The translations under genes and the position numbers were made by a program. Source: Setophaga petechia (Eukaryota; Chordata; Aves; Passeriformes; Parulidae). Taken from it: DNA of 64,000 nt. Location: contig JANCRA010000004.1 in NCBI GenBank assembly GCA_024362935.1, positions 28,201,121 to 28,265,120 on the forward strand. Reading direction: 5' to 3'. The notes under the pieces were generated by a model. That model worked only from the letters and a program-made list of their open reading frames with translations, was not told the DNA's origin and ran no database searches. Within the stretch, counting starts at the first letter, position 1; each line of letters starts with the position of its first letter. Shown piece after piece: positions 48,590 to 63,140 of the stretch.

Positions 48590-48815
48590 GCAACTGTCTA
48601 CCCTCATACCTCCATAAGGAATTTTTTAATGGAAAGGGTTGTTAAACACTGGAATGTAGTCCTCGGGGAGGTAATGGAGTCACCATCCCCGGAGATGTTC
48701 AGGAAACCGCTGGGAATGGCATCAGTACCATGGTGCTTTTGGCAAGGTGGTGATCAGTCAAAGGCTGGGCTCCATGATGTTGGAGGTCTTTTCCAAACTA
48801 AATGATTGCTGATCT
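48590..48815 (+). mobile_element. CR1 LINE 3' fragment, plus strand
   Basis: The sequence follows the CR1 sense 3' region: 'ggaaagggttgttaaacact', 'ggaggtaatggagtcaccat', 'ccccggagatgttcagg', then 'tggaggtcttttccaaacta' and aatgatt. It stops just before the terminal short repeat and is 5'-truncated. It is the only clear plus-strand CR1 in the window. Confidence 0.93.
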
Positions 48816-49075
48816 GTGGTTCGTGATGGCAGCCTAGGCAAACTTGCGTTGTTCTGCAGCTGCCAGAGGCAAGGAACCAGAAGTGCAGTCTGTAAGTGTA
48901 GCTCAAGAGGCAATGTGTGATGCTCTGACTGCACAGTCTATTTCAAGGGACTGTTTGTGGCCAGTGCAGAAGGAGGCTGCAGTCACAGCTCCCAGTCTTA
49001 AGGGGAGCTCAGCCCAGTGAATGGGGGTGGTGGGGCTGGAGCAGAAAGGCTAACTCCTTGCTTGTCTCCTTTTAG

Positions 49076-49152
49076 GGTAAAAGAGGAAGCTGCTGAGGAT
49101 ATTCACTTTCCACTGTTTCCTCTAATTGGTTCTTCTCTATGAACAAGCCAGG
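49076..49152 (+). other. Candidate exon, plus strand (77 nt)
   Basis: A strong acceptor (ccttgcttgtctccttttag) and a near-consensus donor CCAGG|gtaagg enclose 77 bases. All three frames contain a stop. One runs VKEEAAEDIHFPLFPLIGSSL and stops near the donor. If used, it is more likely an untranslated or non-coding RNA exon than an internal coding exon. Confidence 0.22.
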
Positions 49153-52100
49153 GTAAGGAAAAAACTTGGGCTTTTTTTCCAGAAGAGGCAGAAGTTTCCT
49201 CTAGAAGTCCCAACAAACTCTCTTAAAATGTTGTGCTTTGCATCCAAGTCCCAGTATGTGGCTTGATAACTACCCATGTGGAAGCTGATGCACCATGTGT
49301 GCTCCTTTAAGTCTTTATAGCTAGTATATTTATTTTTCTGAATTAGGTCCAGACAAATGAAACACAAGCTGAGGTGCTCTTTCACCAAGCAGTGTGAGGC
49401 AGATTTATTACTGACAAAAAAATTGTGGGGAGAATGGAAAAGAATGTGTGTCCTCTTGACTCAGTAACTTCTCACTCAACATGTAAAGACCTGAACTTGG
49501 CAAAGTGGCTCAGAGCTTTTCTGCATAATAAAATGAAGATCCTTAAACAAAAGAAACTCACCACATGGAAATCCAATGGGATTTTCTCAGATAATAGTAC
49601 TGTTTCTATCAGAAAGGAACTTTGCTAAGTAGCTGCAGTGATATAGTTGCTTCATTGTGAGCCTGCAATGAAATATCTGCATACCTTCATTCATTGTCCT
49701 TTTTTTCTGACAGAAATGAAACTCCATGAACAACAGCATTCTTTACACTTGCTAGAACCCTGATGATAATTAGGTTTCTAATATATTTTCTTTGGTAACT
49801 TCCTTTGGTTTTTATTCTGGCTTTGGAAATTTGTAATTATTTAGCATGCATCTTTGTTTCCTCTCTTACCCTCTGGCTGTCTGGTCTGTTTAGGTTGCAT
49901 ATTTCTGTGATGTTTGTGCTATGTTTGCACATTGCCCAGTATTAAGCAACTCATAATTTGTTTGGCTTCTCTACTTGCTATTGTGATACAAATTATAAAT
50001 GTTTCCACACTTTTAAAAATCATTATTATTTCTGAAGCTCTAGGGATTAACTTCGTTTTCCTGTTTATGAAAATACAGTTTTGCTGGGTTAACCATAGAC
50101 TGGGCATTCCATTAGGCACAGTAAAGAGCAGTCTTTGTATTTTAAAGGCTTTGCAACATGCTACTATAAAAACAGGTAGGATAATCTGGGAATAGGAGGA
50201 AACACTCTGGAGTCCTTTGTGACATCTACTTTTTCTTGCTGTTAATATTCCTAGTGCCATGCTAAAGGCACAGAGAGTTTTACAGACTTATCTCATTAGT
50301 GGTGCTTGCTAGATTCAAGTATTTTCCAAGGAAACGTATTTGTCTGGGAAAAACTCCTCTGACTTTTTAGCATCCAGCCAGCACTTTTTTTTCTTGAAAG
50401 CTGATGTGGATTTAGTTCTTCGAGTTAATTTTCCTGCTACATTTTTTTTCTTTTTTAATTGCCATTTTCACGAATGCTGAATTTTCACTCATTTGTGGTT
50501 TTTTATTCAATGCAACTGCATCAACCCTGTTCTGAACTGCAAACCAGGTGTACTCACATTCTAACCACTATTAAATCTGCCTGTCCCTGCAATAAAACAA
50601 CTTAGTGTAACTGAGGATTGACAACAAATTGTTAAGCCTTCATCTAATAACAATATAAACCTCCATTGCTTTTTCATACTTCAAGCTGTTTGAACCCATT
50701 CTGCCCCATCACCAAAATGAGAGGAACATCAAAAGGAAACCAGCATTCCCTGTACACTCTAATTCTATTTCTGACTTCTAAAAAGTAAAATAGGATGGTG
50801 TATCCAGTGTCAGGGGTATTTTATGCTTTTTTCATTATTTCTCTCATACCCATTAAATGTTCCCTGGTTCTTAAACACAGGGAATTACCTCAGTCCGATC
50901 GTGACCTTAAAACTTGAATGACTTAGTGGAAGACATACCACTCTCTTCAGTGAGAACAGTTTTTTCAGCTTGTAAAAACTTTCAGGTCTTAACAGAGGGC
51001 TGTATGGGTTTGGGTACTTTTTGTTTTTACCAGGGGCTTTCATGTTCAATCCCACCTTACAAAACACAGTGTATCTTTGATTTGTTTTTTCTTCTCCTAC
51101 ACTGTTCATTGTAGCTAGTTAAGTTTAATTATTTAATGTTAGGCAGGTGAATAGAATCTTACTCAGCTGATGGAAAGGTAACCTGAATGATGGGTTAACT
51201 CTAAAAGCCTCTCACAGTAGTATTTGCTGTGCCATCAATCACTCCATTAAGATGCCTTCCTGGTTTATGTAACTTGCAGTAAGTTGCATCAGCTCATACA
51301 CTGATGGTATTTTTGATCTCTTGACAACCTGCTAGATTAATTTGGAATTGTTTTCAGTCCTAGTCCACTACAGATTGCCAACATTTATTTTGAACAGGAT
51401 ATTCATATTCATGAGAAGAAAACAACTGCCCTCAACATCTGAACAGTGACTATAAGCCTGAAGCATATGCTTTGAACTTCAACTGAATGTCAGACAGTGA
51501 TGAGTAGAGGTGTTTATTTCATGTACACAGTACAGGTCAAAAGAAGTGGGGCTCACAACAGAAATAGTTGATGTGCTTGGAAAACCATGCTTAGATTTTC
51601 CCATAACAAGAATCCTACTAACTGCTAGCAGAATTGTGAGTCTTTCTGAAAATCTCAGGTCAAGCCAGAGAAGTCACCCCAAAAATTAAATTCAGCTGCT
51701 GTCCATGCCCCAGAAAATGTGTGTGTGAAGTTACAGAGGTTTTTTTATCATTTGCCATCAGCCTACCTGATTCATTCTTGGGGAAGGTGCAGTTCTGCAC
51801 GTCCAGCTGCACTGCCAGACAGACAGAATTTGCCACAACAGGGCATGGGTGTCTGCACAGGCCTGCACCCAAACACCTGCCTTTTCATTCCTAAACCAAA
51901 CCAGCCCACTGATGGCAAATAACATTGACAATGGTGTAAGAGAACATTTTCCTGTAGCTGAAATGGATATTAGTATCCATTCTGAATGCTAGTCTCCGAT
52001 TTGCAAAGGGAAGAGATATCTCCGTCTGTGCCAAAAGTACGAAAGAAGACAAAGGTATGCATATAGGTTGAAATACGACCAAGATGGACTATTCATAAGA

Positions 52101-53451
52101 GAACAGTGATTCCATGAATTCTGTAACCCATGTATTCTAGTTTCTTAGACTTTCTATCACGCGATTGATTCCCCGGTGTGTGGTAAAATGCCGAATGACT
52201 GAAGTATTTCTTGCAGAGGAGACATCCAGTAAGTCCCTACTATGTAATTTCTGCACAGTATAATAAAGGGAAACAAGATTGTGTTGGTTTCCATCTCCTG
52301 GACAGTATTTCTCTTATATTTTGGGCCACCTCTTTTGCTCAACTTGTAGTCTACAAATCTGGGAATTTACCTGTTTATGATAAATGCACAGATAGGTACA
52401 GCATGTACAATTTGAACTAAGGTATTAAGAGCCTTACTTATGCAGACACACACACAAAAAAAAAAAAAGAGGAACTCTAGCACAAAAATGAGAAAGAGAG
52501 CAAATAAAATAAGAGGAAAATAGCTGTAGAGAAATCTCTATTTTCACATTTATGCATTTGGGAGAATAGGCCTAGAAAATGGGTCTATCCAATTACTCAA
52601 CTGATAGGATGAAAATCACACCTGCCATAGACAGCCAGAATACATTTTTTCCAGCTTTATACCTGTAGCAATATATAATGGCAATAAGATCTGCCATCTA
52701 ATCCTACTGTAATCCAAACATTCTGTTAAACTCCATTTCCTCTGTGTGTTGAGCAACTGCCTTTTCTCCCCTGTGGCACAAAGTTAAGAAGGCATCATTT
52801 AATCAACTGTTTTCTTTCCCATTACTATATAGTTAATTTATTTCCTTTTGTCAGAAAATCATGCAAAATGTGGGAAGCTTTCCTCAGCTGTAACTGCTGA
52901 TTTCTCAGTAGCAACATTTCTGTCTAATATATCAAGAGCATCATGATATTTAACCTGAATTAAGTACCATCTTACTATTTTGAAGAACAAAAGAAAATAC
53001 AAACATTATTTTGTATTTTATAATTTGTATGTTTTAGTTTGTATTAGTTTCTAAACTAAGGGAATTTAATGCCTCGGAAATTGTGCTGGAAGAAAAACAG
53101 TTCAGCTGTTTGAGTTAAACGGTACATTGCAAACTAAAAGATAATCAATTATGCCTTCCTGAGAAGTGTCAAAGGAAGTGGGTTTCAGAAGTGTGAGCAT
53201 TCAGTGGAAGCAGTTTGCTGCTGTGCCTTCAGGGCTCTCCCTGGCAGCCGGCAGCAGGTGCAGTGCAGTAGACTGGTACTGGTGTAATGAGAGTGAGATG
53301 AGCAAAGCTTCCTTCCTGCTGCCGTGGTATTCGTATCAGGTGCTCCTTCAGTGAGGCAAGACTTTAAATAAATTTTATTATGATAACAAACACTTCAAAT
53401 GGCACAAAAGTTATTTTAACTGATATTTATTGCTCTCTGTTTTATTGCAAG

Positions 53452-53618
53452 TATTCCTGGAATCTTCTTTTTTTTGTGGGACATCAACAGTAGCACAGCA
53501 GGACGTGATTGCAGTGCTGAGAAACATCTTCCATTCACTCACAGAAATCTTGGAACATTCAGACTTCACAACTTGTATCACAGAGGTCTTACCTCCATCT
53601 TGTTCTGGAACTGTTTAA
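53452..53618 (+). other. Candidate terminal exon, plus strand, 54 codons then stop
   Basis: An acceptor with a good pyrimidine tract (ctctctgttttattgcaag) opens into a frame of 54 codons ending at TAA 53,616-53,618. It includes VAQQDVIAVLRNIFHSLTEI, a composition that looks protein-like. No polyadenylation signal was seen close downstream and the family is not recognised. Confidence 0.18.
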
Positions 53619-56317
53619 AGAAAATATTTGAGGTGAAAGTAATGAAACAACCACACTAACTCATACAATTTAGTTTCTATGGGAAAAAAAAAAAAGTGAA
53701 GGAATGCACACCTAATTTTCTCCTTTAAATAGAAGCATTCAGCTCCTGCTAATTAGCAATTTGAGTGGACTTGGTGGACTCTGAGTAACTGCAAAGGAAA
53801 AACAGGCACAGCAAAATAAGATTGGGTGAACAAATTTAAAAACAATCTATGCTTTAAATGGATAGTAATATAATTCAGGTTCTAAATTAGATCTGGATGT
53901 TCTCCAGATATTGAACTCCCATTGAAATTTACAGCAACTTCAGGAACATCTCATATTAAAAAGCAATTGAGTTTTTATTGTGTCTGAGTAGATTTCATCT
54001 ATTCAATCCTGTATGGTTTATTTTGTAAACATAGCACACTAGTGTATGAACCAGTTAGGTATTCTATCAGACCAGGTTCAGCAGTTTGACAGGCTATCCT
54101 TTGCTAAATAGCACAAATGATACTTTTTTAAATCTCCCAAAACTAGTCCGAGCAAATTCTTGCTGAATTGTGTTCCAGTTTAGAAATCCCTGGCAAAGAG
54201 ACTGATTACAGTGCATGTAAGAAACCAAACCAAACAAAACTAAATAAGAAGAGTTATAATTAAAATGTTTAGGACAGCAACAGAGAACAACTGTATAAAA
54301 TATCCCACTCAATTATATATTTAGGAAAGCATTCCAAAGATTTCTGTGCTGAATACCTGACCGAAAGTGTAAAAGGTCTTTTGCTCAATCAGCTCACAGC
54401 TGAGCTGCCCGTGGCAATGACATCTTAATAGGACTGTGTCCTGGAAGATATAAGGATGTGTCATTTTGGCAAGTAGGTATTCTGGTGCTTTGTCTCCACC
54501 ATGTGATTCCTTCCCTTTTGTTTTTTTTTGGTGTCTCTAACCTTGCTGGTCCAAATACACGCTTGGAAAGAAGTTAATCACCACTTGCTTCACCAAGGGT
54601 ATTGCAGCCTACCTGTGGGACAAAACCAGAACTGGCTGTGACATCCTCGTTGTTGACACACTGCATTGCCCTGTCCAGGAGCAAGGAATTCAAAACATCA
54701 AGGAGTATCAGACAGGCTGTTGAGGACTTTATTGGGTAGAAGAGAATGTGTAGGACACCAAAAGCCAGGGAGTTGTGGGAGTAAGACTGGGAATGGTATT
54801 CTCCTTCATAACTGCCACCCCCAGTGTTCACAGATTTGTCAGCAGCTGGTTATATATTGTAGTTTCATTTTAAGAACCTGTCCCCATGGCACTTCAAGTG
54901 CGGATAGCCAGATCTCTGTTTAAATCACAATCTTGCTGGAAAATAGCCCAATTTACCCATGCTGAGTAGGATCATGTTCAAAAACTATTTAAATCCTCTC
55001 AGGCACTGAGCTTTTGTTCAAAGATGTTTTTTAACCTGAATGCTGCCAGTGCTAGAGCAATTTCAGAAATGTGGAAAACGAGTGGGAGCAACAGCAAAGA
55101 CATGTTGCTGGCAACCAGCGCTGCTCAAACCTGTTCCACATAGTTGCCAGAGCTTTCCATGTAATGTTACACCAGCAGATTCACACCACTCAGAAAAGGT
55201 TGGAATTTTTCGACAAAAAAATATTTCTAACCTCTAGCAGAAGTTTACAGATTGGTATTGTAAGATACTTTATAAGATATTTGCAAGGGCAAATCACGTT
55301 TAATACCTAGGCATGTGTTAATGGGTGCTCAAACAAAAACAAGTACTAATTTGTAATTTGGGTTACAGGACAGATTTGGAGGGTCCTCCAAGTTTTTTCC
55401 CCCAGCTCTAGATTTGGAAAATAATGTGACCTTTCCTGGGAAATAAAATTCTTTATCTCCCATGCCACTTCCTCAAGAAGGCAGATGTACTATGATGACA
55501 TAATGTGATGAAATAAAAGGAAATAAGTAGCAATGGAAGGATATATCCTAAAGGCCTATTTCTGTCCCCAGTGAAATAAATTTAACAATTCCCCTTTTAA
55601 CAATTTAACAATTCAGTGGGCCCTGGGTTAAGCTTAAGTAGTATAAAGGAACTTTAATAGCAGAATAGTGATCGACCTTAGGCAAAAAGAGAGTGGGGGA
55701 CTTTCAAAGTATCAAATTAAGAGACATGAGGTTATGTTTATTTTATTGTCCATTTATTATGCCCAGACAATCTGATGCAGGAACAGAATAACTAAATATG
55801 CTCTGGTCTTCCTTTACAAATTTCCTACTACCAATTCTCTCAAATGAGACTTAAAAAGAATACAAACACATACACACACACAACCCCAAACCCTCCTCTT
55901 GAAGCTATAAAATTCATCCCTCCCTTCCCAGAACTACCTCTGCATTAAACATGTAAATTTATAATCCAGGAGCAAGACAGATTCAGTTTCAGAAAATATT
56001 TGAAAAAGACAACTAATGCTGGATCGTCATTCATCAGTACAAAAATAAACCTCTTTTAATATACTTGTTTAAGTTTCAGATAAACCTGTTATGATACAGA
56101 GATCTGAAAATATAGTAGAGTGCCCTAAGAACTGACTTAGGCCACTTGAATTCACTGATGTACAATAAAAGATGTAAACTGGACTGCTATGCATAGAATA
56201 TTTCACTTCAATATTGCTACAAAATTTTAGACTGTCAGGCTCTGGCCATACAAGGACTGTTTGATTGTTGTATTTATATTCTCTATGGAGGATTAATAAA
56301 TATTTAGATCAAATCCA

Positions 56318-56333
56318 CATGCATGCATGCATG
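56318..56333 (+). repeat. (CATG)4 repeat
   Basis: Four perfect CATG units; each is self-complementary, so the whole 16 bp is palindromic. It is an alternating purine-pyrimidine sequence. Confidence 0.85.
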
Positions 56334-58061
56334 GTTGACAGAGAGAAAGAACCATTTCCATGAGGCTTGAACAACCCCATACTGCTGTGAGGATATAAAA
56401 AAATAGAGATGTGCCTTCCAAACTGAGTATGTACTAGCAGGAGCACATTTGCAAAAAACAGTGTAGAAATACAAAATAATCATAAAAATAACCTTTTAAA
56501 ACTGCTTGTAAAAGAGCAAGTGGTTGATTAAAAGCATCCCCATTGTTCTTGTTTATTCCCTTTTGGATCAGTGGTTCTGCAGCAATTCATATTGTATTTT
56601 TGAGTCACTGCCAATCCTGCTATCTGGAGAGAAAAAACTGAAGCAACTTCAGTGATTGCTGTCTTTATATAGTCACAATATGCCAATACTGCAAGGCTGC
56701 TAATTCTGTAAGCTGACTTTTTATCATTTTGTGCTTCTATTATCCCGGATAAAATAACTGCTGCAGAAAATGTTGTGAATAGCTAAGTAATGTCTCCTCA
56801 GGCTGGCAGCAGGGTGCTATAGAAAGCTGTGTTCTTAGCTGCTGCTTCTCCTACACATCTTTCCCTGTTGTCACTTCTCTCTGCTGTCTTTGGTGAAGTA
56901 GGTTTGCAATTGCCAACAGTTATAAACCTCTTGCAGCAATGCAGAAATGAAAGAAAGAGAGCTACTGGCATGGAGGAATGAAAGTGCCCGTGGAAGAAGG
57001 GCCCTTTCCTCAGGATCCTCTTCAGCAAGGGAATAATCTCCTTGGCTTATGATTTTTACTGGGTTAGACTGCATGAACACCCATTCTTTGATGATGCAAA
57101 GGGTCCCCATATCTGTTAACCATAGAAAAAGAATAAAAAATTCCCTAACTTGCTCGAAACACTGTAAACAGACAAAATGCAATGCAACCAAGTCTCTGTG
57201 ATTCAGGCCTGCAAACAAACTCAGAAAGATGGTATAGTACACTGCTTGTCTTTGAGTCTCAGGAGATATTTGTAGGATTTAGCTTTCTCTTCTAGATTTT
57301 CCCTGAAATATAATTGCAATAGCTCTAATACATTGCTAAGGCCTTGGCCCTTCACACATCCATGTCAAACTTCATGCAGACAAGTTGTCTCATTCATTTA
57401 ACAAGTCTGAAAGTGCTAAGCCACTTGTGTCTGACACTGCTTGTCACTGTGCTCCTCTAGCTTTGTGCTGCTTGCACTCACCACGTGCCTGTTCTGAAGG
57501 GAGTGCAGGTAGCCCAGCAGTTAAATGCTGCTGACATGACCTGGTAGTCCACCTCCAGAAGCTGCAGTTTTGCCTTACAGATTGCCTGCGGATAACTCCG
57601 GAGTGACAATCTGCCTCACAAACTAAAAATGCATATTTTTCTTCTTTATCCCCTAGTATGGGGATAGTTGCATTGCCTTCAGTAAGACTGTTCAAAAATT
57701 TGAATGCAAATTGATGCCCTGCTGTGCATGGAAAAGAAAATACAAAATGCTGATATTGTTTTATGCTTTTTCACTTCTCTGTCTGATAGAACAATTCAGA
57801 TTAAGAGTTTAGGGTTTTATTTTTGTTTTAGACTTCAGTATGAGGAGAAAATTAATTGTGGAGAGAAGAAGCATTCATTCCATTCAGAGCTGAACTGGTG
57901 AACATGAGAGGAGGCACAGGATGTTGCAAATGTTTTAAGTCTTAAAATGTCTTGTTACTAGCCATAAGCTTTTATTATGCAAAGAAATACTTTTCCTGCC
58001 TCATGTAAGCTGACGTACTTTATTAAAAGTCTAAGTTTAACAAAGCTATTTTTATTTTCAG

Positions 58062-58174
58062 GAAGTCATAGTTTATATGATTTAAAACATGAATACATGG
58101 AGGACAGCCCTGGGGAAACTAAGCCCATATCTGGAAATGCAGCAAAAGATCACTTGTGCAAGTTTTTTATTTAA
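58062..58174 (+). other. Candidate terminal exon, plus strand
   Basis: A strong acceptor (gctatttttattttcag) leads into a frame of 36 codons ending at TAA 58,172-58,174. It includes SLYDLKHEYMEDSPGETKPI. A canonical AATAAA lies at 58,453-58,458, so an exon with about 300 bases of 3' untranslated region is possible. An internal donor (ACTT|gtgcaag) is weak. The family is not recognised. Confidence 0.2.
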
Positions 58175-58865
58175 CAAATTCTATTTGCAGAAGCCAGAAC
58201 TAGTAGTGTTCATGCTCCCAGTTTATTCAACATAGGATTCTCAGTGCTGAATGTCCTCCTCTGTTTTATTAATGATTTTAGCCTTGTTCTCATAATTTAC
58301 CATTTCTTATAGTTCTCCTTTCCCATAATTATTATGCAAAAAAAGCATGAATAATGAGATGCCTTCCAAAGACTGTCACTTAGATCGAGGTAATGAGAAT
58401 TAGTCTTCTTGAAATACTCTCAGCTCTGCCACCAACTTTATCAGAGACCTTCAATAAACCACTTAACCTCTCTATATCTGTTATTCCGCCTGTCAAAGGA
58501 GAATGGCAACACTTACCAAGCTTACCAGCTACATTTTACTACGAAAGTATTTTTGCAACTCGTGAGTACAGAATGTCTCTCAAGAGTCAGGTGTTACTGC
58601 CCAGGCCTTGAATGACTTGGCGCAGTAGGAGGGACAGACATAACCCTGGTCTGAGCTGGGGGTTTGTGCAGCTGGCTGTCTGTGGCTACTTTGCAGGTCA
58701 ATATTATGGTGGAGGCCTACAATCACTTTATTGCAGAATTTACCTCATAGGTTTGTAGGTGTAGGGGTTATTTTACAGGTAGATTTGTTAGCAGATGTCC
58801 TATTCCTATACTAATCTGACAGAGAATCGTTTAGAAACCCCAAAGTAAAAATATTAGCAATTCCA

Positions 58866-58884
58866 CCCCCCCCCCCCCCCCCCC
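58866..58884 (+). repeat. Poly(C) run, 19 nt
   Basis: Nineteen consecutive C, a rare mononucleotide run in vertebrate DNA. The complementary strand is an unbroken run of 19 G, which can fold into a G-quadruplex, and the C strand can form an i-motif. Such runs are also prone to length errors in sequencing. Confidence 0.9.
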
Positions 58885-59096
58885 AAGGGTTTTAATCTAT
58901 TAAAATTGTCTGGCTTTCTTTTTGTTTGTTTTGTGCATCTTGAAAAGGAACATAATTTTTAGTATGTATACAATTTGACTCTCAATTTGAAGATTTTCTG
59001 AAGTCAATAAATATATGGAGCATTTGGGAAAAGTGGAAAATGATCTTGAAAAGGGGTAGTTGTCACTCTGCCAATCTGAATTGTTCTCCTGACTCA

Positions 59097-59135
59097 CTTT
59101 TCTCTTTTCTTTTCTTCTCTTTCCCTTTCCCTCCC
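59097..59135 (+). repeat. 39-nt pure pyrimidine tract
   Basis: An uninterrupted C/T tract with roughly mirror-symmetric ttttctctttt-like parts. It is capable in principle of triplex (H-DNA) formation. It is not followed closely by AG with a good exon, so it does not look like an acceptor. Confidence 0.8.
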
Positions 59136-62100
59136 AAGGCTCTTTCTCAAGAGCTATTTAACTGATGGTACAGTTCCCTTTTCCTAAAATACTGCCAGGC
59201 TTTCTGACACTAGCAATTAGTTTCAGCTGTTGTGAGCTATGTTATAACATTGTGCTGCAACACTAGGGGATTAACAGCTGTTGAATAAAGGATGCATCTA
59301 AATTTCACCAGTTTTTTAAACCAAAAAAAGGATGGTTCACAAGAGGGCTGTTTATGGAAAGGAGTCAGGAGAGATATCTAGTTCCTTGGAGATCCAGTGA
59401 AAGAGAAAGTCACCAAGCTGAAAGGAATAGGCTAACCTTGGCACTAGATTTCTCCTTATGTAATTCTGTGCTGAGAGCTTACTAATGATGGCCTTTATGA
59501 GCCCCACTTCTTAGCACGTAATTTATCTGAAGCAGTGATGGGAAATTCCAAGGTACAAACTCAATTCCACCACTCAATTAGACATCCAAAACAAAAGGGA
59601 TACAAGATTCAGAAGTGCAAAGGCTTTGTCCTTCTGTCTAGAAGGACACTTGTTTTTTTCACAAGTGGCAATAGCTGGAATATCTTCATAGCACAATCTA
59701 GGCCTTATTTGAGTACCTTATGGTAGGGAAGGGAGAAAAGGAGGAAAATAAGAATAATGTATCAGTCATCAGAGTAATACATTTCATTTCTATAATTGAT
59801 CTAAATTTAATATTATTGGTATATATTACCAGCAACTTCTGTATATGGAGGCAGCTGTTATTTCCTTTAATGTGCTTATTTTACTCCTCTGCCCACATAC
59901 TTCCTTTGCCTCAAGCATGCCTTCCTAGCAACATTGATTATGAATCAGTTTACTTTTGACAACTGTTCTGAGTACAGCTTTTAGAAAGCCATGAAATCCC
60001 TCCTTTCCCAAGGCATTTTAGGTACCAAAAACGTGCTAATAATATAAAACCTAATGTTTTTAACAAGCTTGTCTACAGTGTGAAAAAGACAAACTGGTTC
60101 ATATTGTTACTAAGGCAGACACAAGGTTATTTTTGTTCAATGCTGTTCACCACAAGGTAAATGAAGAAATTTTATGTGATAGATATCCATAATAACTCTC
60201 TGGGACCAGGCAGGCAGAGATCATAAAGCAAGACATCAGCTCCACAAAAATATATGCTCAGATAATTTTAAATGGGAGTGTGAGCTGTGACAGCTGCTGA
60301 GAGGGCCTAGATCTAATTTTCATTTATTTTTCCTCCTTTGTTTTCCTTCAATAACGAACATGCAGCAGTACCAGTTAGTGAAAATTTCCATAAAGACTAC
60401 TAGTACCTTAGAGGACTTGAAGCCAGTCTGCAAATATCCCCAGCTATAACTGAAAGTAAAAACAACCCAAACCAAAAAAACATTTAATTAATGAGAGTCA
60501 CGTCCAATTGGAAATCCTCTCTAGGAAATGCAGAGGTATAAAATGTCTGTGGCTTCTTTAAGATCTTTTTCAATCCAAACCAGAGATTCCTTATGAAGCA
60601 GGCCAGTAGCTGTTTTTTTCCAGGTGCTCCATTATTCCCCAAAAGTCAGGAGTGGCACTGAGTTGATCCTGAGTGAGGGTGTGGTTTCAGAGCCACCCTG
60701 AGCTATCTTACACCCTGTTGCTGTTAAAAGAAGCAAATCTGCTTCCCCTGTGCTATCCAGCTGCTCAGGCTTGCTATATGTTTGCACGTTTGTAGGGGTC
60801 CCTCAGCCATGAGACATCAACTCTCTGGTCTTCTTTCTTGAAGGCACAGTTTTCAATCAGATCTACAAGCTTATCTCATTTATCAAAAATTTTCTAATTT
60901 TGATAGGAAAGAGAACATGTTCCTGAGACCAAGGCACAATCCCCCTTTTCAGTGCAATTCCGTCAGAAGCTTAACCCAAGCTAAGAAAGTGTCTTGAACA
61001 CATTTTGCATGAGCAGAACCAATTGTTTTTATGTCTTCAGCGTTTCCTTATGCAAATTCCTTTAGTATTTTGGGTGTTGAAGTGTAATTTTGTCAAATAC
61101 AGCCTGCCGGTGTCAGCATCTGGTTAAGCCAGCTTCAAACACAACCATTACAGTTGCATGAGAAACCTGCATGTGGCAGCAGGAGGTGTTTGGCTCTGTC
61201 CTTGTGCCCCTGCAAGAGCACTAACCCTACACTTAGGCAATGTCCAGTTTGTGCTGTGGAGCAGGAAACCCACAGACACAGTTCACACCTTCAGCTGAGT
61301 TCAGCACTGACAAGGGCAGTGTCAGAGCCTCATGACCTATGTCTCACCTGATGGCTCAAGACATTCAAGCATTACCTATATACAAACATGCAAGCATACA
61401 AGATCATGCACCATAATCCAGGCATTTTATTAATCACATAATCATACTTTTCAGAGCTTCTTCTAGGAAAAGCTAAAGGCAATCAGGCTGTCTTTTTTCT
61501 TTATGTTGTAGAAGTGTACAATATCAAACACAAGCACACACAACAATTATTACAGTGATTTATAAACTTCCAGAAATTTTCTATAATCTTTCCTATCTTG
61601 TTGTGGGCACCAGCAAATTTTCCCCCACTTTATTCTGGATAATGCATGTCTGACAGATAATTATTGCTCAGAAAATACATTCCATGTGAAATATTTTGTA
61701 GCCAGTGATGCTGTATGTAATTCATCAGAGAATTGTAGTATTGCACCACATCTCCTGGGATTGACTTTAAGGAGTGATTTCTGATGAAAATTCCTAGTGT
61801 GAGAAGCAGAAAAATTGGAGCAGTATTGGTCTCTGCAGATGTATTCTTCGGATCCCAGATTTCCCATTCCAGATACAAAGCCTAAAAACTACTACTGCTT
61901 CACTGTAAAAACCAGTAGAAAGTAACTTCTCAGCCCTATCAAGCCTGACCTATGACAAGATGACAATAAGGGCTATCAAATCTTTTCATGTATGTGTTTG
62001 TGAGTGCATACACAAACATGCAAATCACATGCATAGGTATCAGTCTCCTCATATAAGGGAGGAGGGTTCTAAAACTGGGCACTACAAGATGAATAAGACA

Positions 62101-63140
62101 AGGTACCATTACTTGTACAGTAAGTAGACTAAAATAACACAGACATAACCTGTACAAGCAGGACCTTTCTCCCCCAACAGTATTGTTACATTCATCTGGG
62201 ACATGTGCCGTGAAAAAAAGGACTTGATCTCCACAACATTATCCAAAGTCACAGGCCTTTGCCTCTCCTCCAGGCTTTTTTATGCCAGTTTTAGGTCTGC
62301 TGACATATCATGGAAAAACAGGTTTAAAGAGGCAAAGGCAGGTGTGTTTGCTTCTTACCAAACTAGTGAACCCCCACCATGTTATTTCACACGCCTTCCT
62401 CTTTGGGGGCAAATTAATTTAAAGATGAGAAATGAGAACTGCCTCTGCTGATATGTCTTCACAAAGCTGTGCAGAGAAGGCCACCCAGGTGCATGAGCAG
62501 GTCCTGGATTGCATAAGGAAAACCAGCACTTTTAAATAGATACCCTTATTCTGGTGCCCTGGAGGACCAAGCTCTTGATTCCATTAATATGGAGGACACA
62601 TTTCCCCCTAAGGAAACTCTGCAATGCCACTATAACATTTCTCTTTTTCCTAGCCCCCTTTCACAGGTCTGTTTGTGGCCAGCTGCAAGGTGGTGCTATT
62701 CATGCTACATATTCTGTTCCAGTTGAAGGAGTGTCCTCTTTGTTGTGATTATGTGCATAGATGCTGATCACTCATACTCACTTTTCCTGGGACTATCTCT
62801 CACCCAATCCTGCCTGTGTGCCCTGACATTGTACAGGGTATTTGGGTGAAAACCAGAGCAATCTCTGGTTATTCTGTATAGTCACTGTGGTGCACACTCA
62901 TCAACCTGCTGCTTCTATGCTGTGCATGCAAACACACGCCCAACACTGCTGAATTTTGCAGTGGCCATGTTCCTGCAGCTAAATGCAGAAGAGAAAAGAG
63001 AGACACAGTCACTCTGAAAAGCAACTGTGGTGTCATGCAGACAGCAGAACCCGACTGTGGCTCTCTAGCTTTCTCTGCCCTTGGGAGCTATAACCTGCTG
63101 TAGTCCTTTCTGCTGACAGCATCTCTTTTTTTACCCTCAG

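Noticed and set aside
57430..57620. tRNA- or SINE-like stretch
   Set aside because: No cloverleaf with conserved A and B boxes could be drawn.
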